In this document: one piece after another, positions 56,882 to 64,000 of the stretch
Layout of the letters: each line of letters starts with the position of its first letter
How positions within the stretch are numbered: the stretch's first letter is position 1
DNA from: Lentzea sp. NBRC 102530
GTDB taxonomy: Bacteria > Actinomycetota > Actinomycetes > Mycobacteriales > Pseudonocardiaceae
DNA: 64,000 bases
Assembly: GCF_030269365.1 (NCBI RefSeq)
Contig: NZ_BSTF01000002.1
Span: forward strand, 769,259 to 833,258
Direction: 5' to 3'
Program-made: the position numbers and the translations under genes
The notes under the pieces: model-generated
Told to the model about the DNA's origin: nothing
Seen by the model: the letters and a program-made list of their open reading frames with translations, nothing else
The model's database searches: none

Positions 56882-57277
56882 CCGGACGTCGGGTCGAACT
56901 CCGCGCAGCTGCCGGTGGTCGACGTGAGGCGCGGTCGCCGCGACCCGGGGACTCGGCGTCGGCAGCCGCACCCGTTCGCGACCTCCGCCGTGCGGAACGC
57001 GACGACCGCCTGCTGTTCGACATCGGCGGCGCCTGGATGGAGGTCGCGCTCGGCCGGGACGCCGAACCGGAACTGGCGCTGTCGCCGCCGACCGGCGCGG
57101 CACGGCTCACGCGCGCGTTCCTCCAGCACACCCCACCGAACCGGCCGGAGGTCAGGGAGGTGCGCCCGCACGTCCCGGGGGACCTCGGCGAGGTGATCGA
57201 CCGGTTGCGCTGGGAGGGCAGCCTCCGCGACGCCGTCGCCACCTCCAAGACGGCCGAACAGCTCGCGCGTGCCGTCC
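56882..57277 (+). pseudogene. Decayed exopolyphosphatase (ppx/gppA family) remnant
   Basis: Three family landmarks occur in order but compressed and in two frames: D-V-G-S-N-S-A-Q-L-P-V-V-D-V-R-R-G (family opening D-V-G-S-N-S/T-x-x-L-x-V-V-D) from 56885, F-A-T-S-A-V-R-N-A-T near 56977, then after a frame change D-R-L-L-F-D-I-G-G-A-W-M-E-V-A-L near 57002-57050 (family F-D-I-G-G-G-S-x-E), and V-A-T-S-K-T-A-E-Q-L-A-R near 57235-57270. About 80-100 residues are deleted between the first two, and the C-terminal domain is gone. This explains most of the 560-base gap here. Confidence 0.72.
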
Positions 57278-57288
57278 CTGATCGGTCT

Positions 57289-57314
57289 GTTTGGTGTCGT
57301 GCCGGGCCGGGTAG
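57289..57314 (+). promoter_or_regulatory. SigB/SigF-type promoter of the STAS-AraC gene
   Basis: GTTT (57289-57292), 16-base spacer, GGGTAG (57309-57314); about 100-base leader to GTG 57417. It lies just after the ppx remnant, which may have delivered or lost sequence next to it. Confidence 0.6.
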
Positions 57315-57416
57315 CCCCAAAGCCTCATCTCCTGGTGCGCCGTGCTCGCCGTCTCCGCGTTCTCGAGCCGTGAGCGGTGCATGGCCGGGGTGAGGGAGCC
57401 GGCGAGAGGCTGAGCT

Positions 57417-58730
57417 GTGCCGCACCTGATGATCCGCCAGAGGCAGATCGGTGACGTTCTGGTGCTCACCCTGCCCAGGGCCGTCGGCGAGTTGGGGTCC
57501 GGGCTGCTGGCGACCGCGCTGGCGGAGGCCGTCGTTCCCGCCGCCACGCTGGTCGTGCTCGACCTGCGCGGGGTGGCGCTGGTGTCGGTGCACACGGCCA
57601 GGACGCTGCTCGCGTTCGCCGACGGGCGCGCCGACCGCGGCGTGGAGTGCGTGCTGGTGCCCGATCCGGCCAGCACGGCGGTGTCCGTGGTGCTGGACGC
57701 GGTCGATCCGGGTGCCTCCGTGCCGAGGTGCGGCACCGTCGACCAGGCACTCGCCGGACGGGTGGACACCGACCTGCAGTCGCTGCGCCTGCCCGGCTCG
57801 GTGACGCGCAGCGTGTCGTTCGACGGGACCGACGTGGAGCGCGTGGAGGAGCTGCTGAGCACCGCCTACGCGCCGATGCGGATCCGGAGCGCCCAGGGGC
57901 GGCCGCGAGTGAGCTTGACCAGGGTCGCCGCCGGTGAGATCAGCGTCGACGAGCTGGAACTCGGCTTCGGCGTGACCTACGACGCGGCGCCGCTCGGCAG
58001 GGTGTGCCTCGTCGACGTCGAGGCGGGCGCGGTGAGCGAGCACCTGCTGCGGGGAGGGCGGGAACCGGCCGCCTTCGAGCCCGGCGAGCTGTTCGCCTTC
58101 GGCCCGACCGATTCGCCGGTCAGCGGCCGGGCCGACGACGTCCGTGCGACCGTCACGCTGCTCGGACCTGATCTCTTCGCCAGGGTGGTGGGCCACCGGG
58201 TCAGGCTGCTGGGCCACCGCCCGCACGACGGCGGTGCCGCGGCCGGGCTGCGCACGGCGATCGCCCACGTGCGCGACACCGTGCTCGCCACGGCCGATCC
58301 CGATCCGCTGCTCGTGTCGACGGCGTCCCAGTACGTCGCCGCGTCGGTGTTGCGGGCGTTCCCGAGCACGGCGCTTTCCGCATCGCCCGTGCACGAGAGT
58401 GACGCGCACTTCCAGACCTTGCGGCGGGCGATGGCGTTCATCGAGTCCAACGCCGACCGGGACATCGCCGCCGCCGACATCGCCACGGGCACGAGCGTGA
58501 CGGCCCGCGCCGTGCAGCTGGCGTTCCAGCAGCACCTCGGCATGACGCCGATGGCCTACCTGCGCCGCGTCCGGCTCGAGTGCGCCCGGACAGACCTGCA
58601 GGCCGCCGACCCCGGCGAGGCGACGGTCACCCGGATCGGGGCGCGGTGGGGGTTCAGCCGGGCCAGCACGTTCGCCGCGCAGTACCGCGCCGCCTACGGC
58701 GAATCGCCGTCGCAGACCCTCCGCGCGTGA
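57417..58730 (+). CDS. STAS - AraC two-domain regulator
   Basis: 437-aa regulator homologous over its whole length to the first 410 residues of the 11987 protein. STAS-like domain (1-105, L-V-V-L-D-L-R-G-V-A-L-V-S-V-H-T-A-R), AraC ligand-binding region (125-300, Y-A-P-M-R-I), AraC helix-turn-helix pair at the C terminus (330-437, A-R-A-V-Q-L-A-F-Q-Q-H-L-G-M-T-P and W-G-F-S-R-A-S-T-F). GTG 57417. The GAF-ANTAR half of the long homologue is the next gene, 43 bases on. Confidence 0.88.
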   Translation: MPHLMIRQRQIGDVLVLTLPRAVGELGSGLLATALAEAVVPAATLVVLDLRGVALVSVHTARTLLAFADGRADRGVECVLVPDPASTAVSVVLDAVDPGASVPRCGTVDQALAGRVDTDLQSLRLPGSVTRSVSFDGTDVERVEELLSTAYAPMRIRSAQGRPRVSLTRVAAGEISVDELELGFGVTYDAAPLGRVCLVDVEAGAVSEHLLRGGREPAAFEPGELFAFGPTDSPVSGRADDVRATVTLLGPDLFARVVGHRVRLLGHRPHDGGAAAGLRTAIAHVRDTVLATADPDPLLVSTASQYVAASVLRAFPSTALSASPVHESDAHFQTLRRAMAFIESNADRDIAAADIATGTSVTARAVQLAFQQHLGMTPMAYLRRVRLECARTDLQAADPGEATVTRIGARWGFSRASTFAAQYRAAYGESPSQTLRA

Positions 58731-58773
58731 CGCCGCTTCGCTTTTCCGTCAGGCCGGACTTCGTTTTCGCGGT

Positions 58774-59592
58774 ATGCGCCGCCTGCCCGCACTGGTGCAC
58801 TGGGTGACGAACGATCCATCGCCCAAGAGGAGGCGCGTCATCGCCAGGACCGGCAACCAGCAGGGCAGCGCCGCCGAGGTGGAAGCAGACCAGTTCGAGG
58901 CGCTGACCCGCAGGCTGCTCCACACGTCCACGGTGGCCGAGGCGCTGCAACAGGTCGTGGACGCGGCCGGGTTCGTGGTTCCGGGCGCGGACCTGGTCAG
59001 CGTGACGGTGCTGGCTCCGGACGGCACGTTCCACACCCCCGTCCAGACCGCGGAGGTGGCGGTCGAGCTCGACCAGGTCCAGTACCGCTCCGGGCGTGGT
59101 CCGTGTCTGGACGCGGCGCGCGCCGACAGCCCCGGTTACGTCGAGAGCGCAGACCTGGCGACGGAGACGAGGTGGCCTGAGTTCGCGTCCTCGGCTTCCG
59201 GGTACGGCTTCCGGGCGATCCTGTCCAGCGAGCTGTTCCCGGCCGAGGGCAGGGACAAGCTGTCCGGCGCGTTGAACATCTACTCACGGCGGGTCAACGG
59301 TCTCGGTCCCGCGGATCGGCATTCGGCCATGCTGCTGGCCACCCACGGGTCACTGGCCCTGGCGCACGCGCGGGCGACCGAGCTCGCCGACCTGACGCAG
59401 GCCCAACTGCGGCGGGCCATCGACAGCCGGGACGTCATCGGGCAGGCCAAGGGAATCCTGATGAACCGGCAGGGGATCAGCGCGGACGAGGCGTTCGACC
59501 TGCTCCGCCGCACCTCGCAGCACCTGAACGTGAAGCTCGTCGACCTGGCGAGCACCCTCACCGCTCACCACGGAGAGCTCGACGAGGGCTGA
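58774..59592 (+). CDS. GAF - ANTAR regulator
   Basis: 272-aa protein: GAF domain (res 40-185, R-S-G-R-G-P-C-L-D-A-A, R-W-P-E-F-A) and ANTAR RNA-binding domain (200-265, R-D-V-I-G-Q-A-K-G-I-L-M-N-R and A-F-D-L-L-R-R-T-S-Q-H-L-N). It should act as an antiterminator switched by a small ligand. Closely similar to the last 240 residues of the 11987 protein. Start uncertain: ATG 58774, or GTG 58795 or 58804; GGAGG occurs further in, so the first 20 residues may not be made. Confidence 0.88.
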   Translation: MRRLPALVHWVTNDPSPKRRRVIARTGNQQGSAAEVEADQFEALTRRLLHTSTVAEALQQVVDAAGFVVPGADLVSVTVLAPDGTFHTPVQTAEVAVELDQVQYRSGRGPCLDAARADSPGYVESADLATETRWPEFASSASGYGFRAILSSELFPAEGRDKLSGALNIYSRRVNGLGPADRHSAMLLATHGSLALAHARATELADLTQAQLRRAIDSRDVIGQAKGILMNRQGISADEAFDLLRRTSQHLNVKLVDLASTLTAHHGELDEG

Positions 59593-59709
59593 AGAGTCCA
59601 GTTCTTCCCGCGCGGTTCAGCCGGTAGCCGCCTTCCGACCCCGTGCGCTGACGCGCGCTGGAAGGGGCTGATCAGCAAGATCTTCGCCTGCCCTGGTGCC
59701 ACCTCACCC

Positions 59710-60048
59710 GTGACCGTCGATCTGACCGGCGGTGACGTCACCGTCGCCACCGTCTCAGGTGAGCTCGACAGCGTGTCGTCCGGCTTCCTCTCGCGGCACC
59801 TGGAGGCCGCGGTGGCGGCCAGGCCGCACGCGCTCATCCTCGACTTCGCCGCGGTGGGCTTCTGCTCGGCCGCCGTGCTGAGGGTGCTGGTGGAGACGAC
59901 GGCCGCCGCGGACTCGGCCGGCGTGCGGTGGGCGCTCGTCAGTGATCACCGTGCCGTGTTGCGCCCGATCGAGCTCACCGGGCTCGAGGTGTCGCTGCAC
60001 CCGTTGCCGACCGTGGCCGCTGCCCGTCAGTGGCTCACGGCGGCTTAG
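59710..60048 (+). CDS. STAS-domain protein (anti-sigma antagonist-like)
   Basis: 112-aa STAS domain: V-T-V-A-T-V-S-G-E-L-D-S near res 9-20, A-L-I-L-D-F-A-A-V-G-F-C-S-A-A-V-L-R-V-L. Ser in F-C-S-A-A occupies the usual phosphorylation place. GTG 59710; no strong ribosome binding site. The 117 bases before it hold nothing I can name. A candidate target of the kinase module in the 61212 protein. Confidence 0.82.
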   Translation: MTVDLTGGDVTVATVSGELDSVSSGFLSRHLEAAVAARPHALILDFAAVGFCSAAVLRVLVETTAAADSAGVRWALVSDHRAVLRPIELTGLEVSLHPLPTVAAARQWLTAA

Positions 60049-60207
60049 GGCGCATCCCGAAAGTCCGTCGGGCGACAGCGGCGGAGGGCCCCGGAGACGG
60101 CACCGCCGCGATGCCCGAACACGCCAGGGCGGGCCCGAAAGCCTCTCGCCCGCACCCGCCACCGGACGCACGTCCGGGACACGCCCCAGCAGCGAACAGG
60201 AGTGCTC

Positions 60208-61215
60208 ATGAGGATCTCGATGGTGTCCGACGAGGTACCCGGTGCCCGGCAGGTGACCGAGCTGGCCGCCGCGCTCACCCGCTGCGGTCACGACGTGTCC
60301 GTCCATCTGCGACAGACGGACTCGGATGGGTTTCGCGACCTGCTGGCGCGGCAGTGGCGGCGCCGCCGCCCCGACGTGGTCCACGCGCACTTCTGGGAGT
60401 CGGGTCTGGTCTCGCTGCTCGCGGCACGCGGACTGGGCCTGCCGGTGGTGCAGACCTTCCACACGTTCAGCGCGCTCGCGCGAGGTCCTGCCAGGCCGCG
60501 TGAGGAGCGGATGGTCGCGCGGCACGCCACGCAGGTCGCCGCCACCTGCACCGAGGAGAAGTTCGACCTGATCAGGAGCGGGGTGCGGCGTCCGCGCGTC
60601 TCGGTGGTGCCGTACGGGGTCGACCTGGTCAGGTTCACCCCGGACGGACCTGTCGCGAAGCGGGGGGACCGGCCGCGGATCGTGTGCGTCACCCGCTCGG
60701 CCACCAGGCAGGAGCACGACGTCGCCATCGCCGCGCTCGCCCGGATCCCGGACGCCGAACTGGTCGTCGCGCAGGACCAGACCTCCCTGGCGGACGGGCC
60801 GGACACGCGTCGGCTGAAGGAAGTCGCCGAACGCCGCGGAGTGGCGCACCGGGTCGTCGTGGTCCCGCGGCTGCGCCAGGACGCGCTGCCGGCGTTGCTG
60901 CGCTCGGCGGACCTGGCGCTGTGCGTGGGAGGCCCTGCGCTGGCCAGTTCGCTGCCCCTGGAAGCCATGGCCTGCGGCGTTCCCGTGGTCGCCGCCACGC
61001 CGAGCGACGTCGACGCGCTGATCGACGGTGTCACCGGGAACCACGTCCGGTCGCAGGAGCCCGCGGAGATCGCGCACGTGGTCCGCCGGTTGCTGGCCGA
61101 TCCCGGCCGGCGCGAGAGCTACGGGGTCGGCGGACGGGACCGGGCGCAGGCGTGCTGTTCCTGGAAGCACGTCGCGCTCGAAGCGGTCCACGCCTACGAA
61201 GGCGCTGGGGCGTGA
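60208..61215 (+). CDS. Glycosyltransferase family 4 protein
   Basis: 335-aa GT-B transferase, shorter paralogue of the 53141 enzyme: M-V-S-D-E-V-P-G-A-R-Q-V-T-E-L, D-V-V-H-A-H-F-W-E-S-G-L, V-V-P-Y-G-V-D-L-V-R-F-T-P, L-P-L-E-A-M-A-C-G-V-P-V-V-A-A. The G-G-Q-N loop of the paralogue is missing, so the nucleotide-sugar contact is changed. ATG 60208 has AGGAG 6 bases upstream. Its stop overlaps the next gene by GTGA, an odd coupling of a transferase to a signalling protein. Confidence 0.88.
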   Translation: MRISMVSDEVPGARQVTELAAALTRCGHDVSVHLRQTDSDGFRDLLARQWRRRRPDVVHAHFWESGLVSLLAARGLGLPVVQTFHTFSALARGPARPREERMVARHATQVAATCTEEKFDLIRSGVRRPRVSVVPYGVDLVRFTPDGPVAKRGDRPRIVCVTRSATRQEHDVAIAALARIPDAELVVAQDQTSLADGPDTRRLKEVAERRGVAHRVVVVPRLRQDALPALLRSADLALCVGGPALASSLPLEAMACGVPVVAATPSDVDALIDGVTGNHVRSQEPAEIAHVVRRLLADPGRRESYGVGGRDRAQACCSWKHVALEAVHAYEGAGA

Positions 61216-62711
61216 TCGGCGCGGTGCGGCGCGAACTCCTCCCGGCGGAACTCCCGGTGCTGCCCCGTGTGCAGTTCGCCGCGAGCCATCTGCTGTCCCA
61301 CGCGGGCACCACGGCGGGAGCCGACTGGTTCGACGCGCTGCGCCTGCCAGACGGGCGCGTGGCGATGATCGTCGGGGACGTCGTGGACCACGGTGCCGCG
61401 GCTTCGGCGACGGCGGCGCGACTGCGGATCGTGCTGCACGAACGCCTCGCCGCCACCGCCGACGTGACCGCCGCGCTGGCCGCGGTGAACGCCGCCGCGA
61501 GCCGGCCCCGCGGTGCCGGACCGGCGACGCTGTGCGCCGTCGTGTTCGACCCGGAGTCCGGCGAGGTGGAGTACTGCACCGCCGGGCACCCGCCGCCGCT
61601 CGTGCTGTCTCCGAACGGCGAACACCGCTACCTGGCCGGCACCGGCACCGGCCCGCTGGGCGTCGGCGGCGACTTCACGACCGGCGTCACGGGCGCGGAC
61701 CGGCTCGCCGAGGGCGAGATCGTCCTGCTCTACTCCGGCGGCGTGCTGGAACGGCCGGTCCTCGACCTCGGACAGGCCTCCGCCGCACTCGCCACGGCCG
61801 CAGGGGGCACCACCGCGAGCCGGGCCTCTCGCGACGACAGCCGCCACCCGGTGGAACGCGTCTGCGCGCGAACCCTGGAAGCCCTCACGAGCGACACCGG
61901 GCACGCCGGCCACGTCACCGTGCTCGCCGGGCAACGCGTCGCGCGGCCGGCCGATCTGAACCTGTGCCTGGCCGCTCACCACGAGGTGCTGCCGGAGGTC
62001 CTGGACGGCCTCGCGCGCTGGCTCGCCGGCGCCCGCGCCCACGAGAGGGACGCGGAGTCGTTGCGGTACGCGGTCGGGGAGCTCGCCGCCAACGCGATCG
62101 AGCACGCCTACCTCGACTCGGCGGGCCCGGACACCTTCACCGTGACGGCCACGCTGACCGACGCCGGTGACGCTCGGGTCCAGGTGTCCGACCGGGGACG
62201 CTGGCGCGCACCCGCTCCGTCCGGTGACAGGGGTCTGGGTCTGCAGGTGGCCCAGCGGATGGTCGACACGCTGCGCGTCGACCACGACGAGCACGGCACC
62301 ACCGCCACCGTGCACCGCCGGCTCGGCAGTTCCGCCCACCTGCTGACCGCGAGCCACGTGACCTGGACCGGGCACGGCGGGGAACCGGACGTGCTGGAGA
62401 CCGCCGTCCGGACGTCGCCCGCCGGACCGCGGCTCGTGGTCGGCGGTCCGGTGCACGCCGGCACGATCGCCGAGTTCGTGGCCGCGGTGCGCACGGCCGG
62501 AGCCACCGGGACCCGGTCGCTGCTCCTGGACCTCTCCGGCGTCACGCAACTGGCGGGCGCCGGGGTGTCCGCGCTCTACCGCCTGGCCGCGTCGCACGCG
62601 GGAAGCCACACGTCGCTGCGCGTGTACTGCCCGGCCGGAAGCCGGGCCGACGTCGTCCTGACCCTCGTCCGCCTCGACCACGACACCGTCGACCCCGATG
62701 CGACGGGTTGA
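61212..62711 (+). CDS. Three-module partner-switch protein: PP2C phosphatase - HATPase kinase - STAS
   Basis: 499-aa soluble protein uniting the three activities normally on separate proteins. SpoIIE/PP2C domain (res 15-235): A-D-W-F-D-A, V-G-D-V-V-D-H-G, T-A-G-H-P-P-P-L, Y-S-G-G-V-L-E (the usual T-D-G is S-G-G). RsbW-like HATPase (245-375): E-L-A-A-N-A-I-E-H-A-Y, R-G-L-G-L-Q-V-A. STAS (395-499): L-L-L-D-L-S-G-V-T-Q-L-A-G-A-G-V. The phosphatase end looks partly degenerate (last acidic metal ligand unclear). Coupled by GTGA to the GT4 gene. Confidence 0.9.
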   Translation: MIGAVRRELLPAELPVLPRVQFAASHLLSHAGTTAGADWFDALRLPDGRVAMIVGDVVDHGAAASATAARLRIVLHERLAATADVTAALAAVNAAASRPRGAGPATLCAVVFDPESGEVEYCTAGHPPPLVLSPNGEHRYLAGTGTGPLGVGGDFTTGVTGADRLAEGEIVLLYSGGVLERPVLDLGQASAALATAAGGTTASRASRDDSRHPVERVCARTLEALTSDTGHAGHVTVLAGQRVARPADLNLCLAAHHEVLPEVLDGLARWLAGARAHERDAESLRYAVGELAANAIEHAYLDSAGPDTFTVTATLTDAGDARVQVSDRGRWRAPAPSGDRGLGLQVAQRMVDTLRVDHDEHGTTATVHRRLGSSAHLLTASHVTWTGHGGEPDVLETAVRTSPAGPRLVVGGPVHAGTIAEFVAAVRTAGATGTRSLLLDLSGVTQLAGAGVSALYRLAASHAGSHTSLRVYCPAGSRADVVLTLVRLDHDTVDPDATG

Positions 62712-62724
62712 CCCGGGTTCCGGC

Positions 62725-62749
62725 GGTTGTGGGGCTCCGCCCGGGGTAC
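62725..62749 (+). promoter_or_regulatory. SigB/SigF-type promoter of the 62758 small gene
   Basis: GGTT (62725-62728), 15-base spacer, GGGTAC (62744-62749), 8 bases before ATG 62758: leaderless pattern. Confidence 0.68.
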
Positions 62750-62757
62750 CTGGGGCC

Positions 62758-62985
62758 ATGACAGCGAGCGAGAGAACCGTCACCGAACTCCTCCACAACG
62801 GGGCCGTCGTCACCTACTTCGACCCCTCGCCGTTCGCGGAGGACGTGTTCCGCCGCGCGGTCGCGGTGGGTCCGGAGATCGTCGATCCGCAGACGAACCT
62901 GCGCTGGATCCCCCTGGTGCGCACCGATGCCCGGATCGAGCTGGTCGTGTGGGCGGTGGTCGTGGACATCGCCCCGTGCGCCTGA
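62758..62985 (+). CDS. Small hypothetical protein with SigB-type promoter
   Basis: 75-aa soluble protein: M-T-A-S-E-R-T-V-T-E-L-L, D-P-S-P-F-A-E-D-V-F-R-R, L-R-W-I-P-L-V-R-T-D. No motif I can name. It is short, well coded, and has a clean stress-type promoter of its own, so it is probably a real stress-induced gene. The 109 bases after it lead to treS and hold no clear promoter. Confidence 0.7.
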   Translation: MTASERTVTELLHNGAVVTYFDPSPFAEDVFRRAVAVGPEIVDPQTNLRWIPLVRTDARIELVVWAVVVDIAPCA

Positions 62986-63094
62986 GCGTCCGGCGTACCG
63001 CGGGGCACCTCACCTGATCCGGTGAACGATTTGATCTTGGCGCCTGCCGTGCCGCACTCTGCCGCAAACCGACGAGGTGCGAGCGAGAGGTGCC

Positions 63095-64000
<906 letters not shown>

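Noticed and set aside
60235..60240. GTACCC within the GT4 gene
   Set aside because: Inside codons 10-11 of a real gene with no gene starting on the minus strand.

Overview
The window is high-GC actinobacterial chromosome (many GTG starts, strong third-position GC). Gene content points to Pseudonocardiaceae or a close relative: an arabinan/porin block that recalls the mycobacterial aftD (Rv0236c) to Rv0224c region, phosphoketolase plus acetate kinase, ANTAR and SpoIIE-type regulators, and TreS. The genus cannot be fixed from the sequence alone. I see no rRNA, tRNA, CRISPR array, phage or insertion sequence.

Layout. 0-12 kb: acetate kinase (after a phosphoketolase tail), a molybdopterin oxidoreductase, an NAD epimerase, photolyase, a STAS protein, a zinc alcohol dehydrogenase, a methyltransferase/CDGSH/iron-redox-enzyme/glutamate-cysteine-ligase group. 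12-16 kb: first partner-switching group (a four-domain STAS-AraC-GAF-ANTAR protein, an RsbW-like kinase, a GAF-PP2C phosphatase). 16-34 kb: envelope block (GT4, VWA lipid-anchored-type protein, methyltransferase, AftD, flippase, membrane protein, DUF2613, condensation-fold protein, GT4, methyltransferase, two DUF3068 porin-family proteins around a degenerate amidase). 34-42.7 kb: secreted proteins, GH43, flavodoxin-fold quinone reductase, ankyrin protein plus large catalase, P450. 42.7-57 kb: two tightly overlapped operons for an unrecognised glycan: UDP-xylose-synthase-like epimerase, carbamoyltransferase, GT2, GT9, UDP-glucose dehydrogenase; then GmhB, GT9, GT, GT4, GmhA, HldE, SDR (heptose activation). 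57-63 kb: second partner-switching group (STAS-AraC, GAF-ANTAR, STAS, GT4, and one protein holding phosphatase, kinase and STAS modules). The right edge is the start of treS.

Two regulatory patterns tie the genes together. First, about fifteen intergenic sites match the Streptomyces SigB / mycobacterial SigF promoter form (GNNT-N14-16-GGGTA[C/T/G]); in a striking subset the -10 element lies exactly 8-9 bases before the start codon, which predicts leaderless mRNAs. These sit before photolyase, catalase, aldehyde dehydrogenase, the RsbW-like kinase, the STAS-AraC gene and also the carbamoyltransferase and (in a variant form) the heptose operon, so the glycan may be a stress-regulated product. 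Second, a 14-base imperfect palindrome recurs in the promoters of the aftD-to-porin block only, suggesting a dedicated repressor. A decayed exopolyphosphatase gene fragment fills the only long gap (56.9-57.3 kb).
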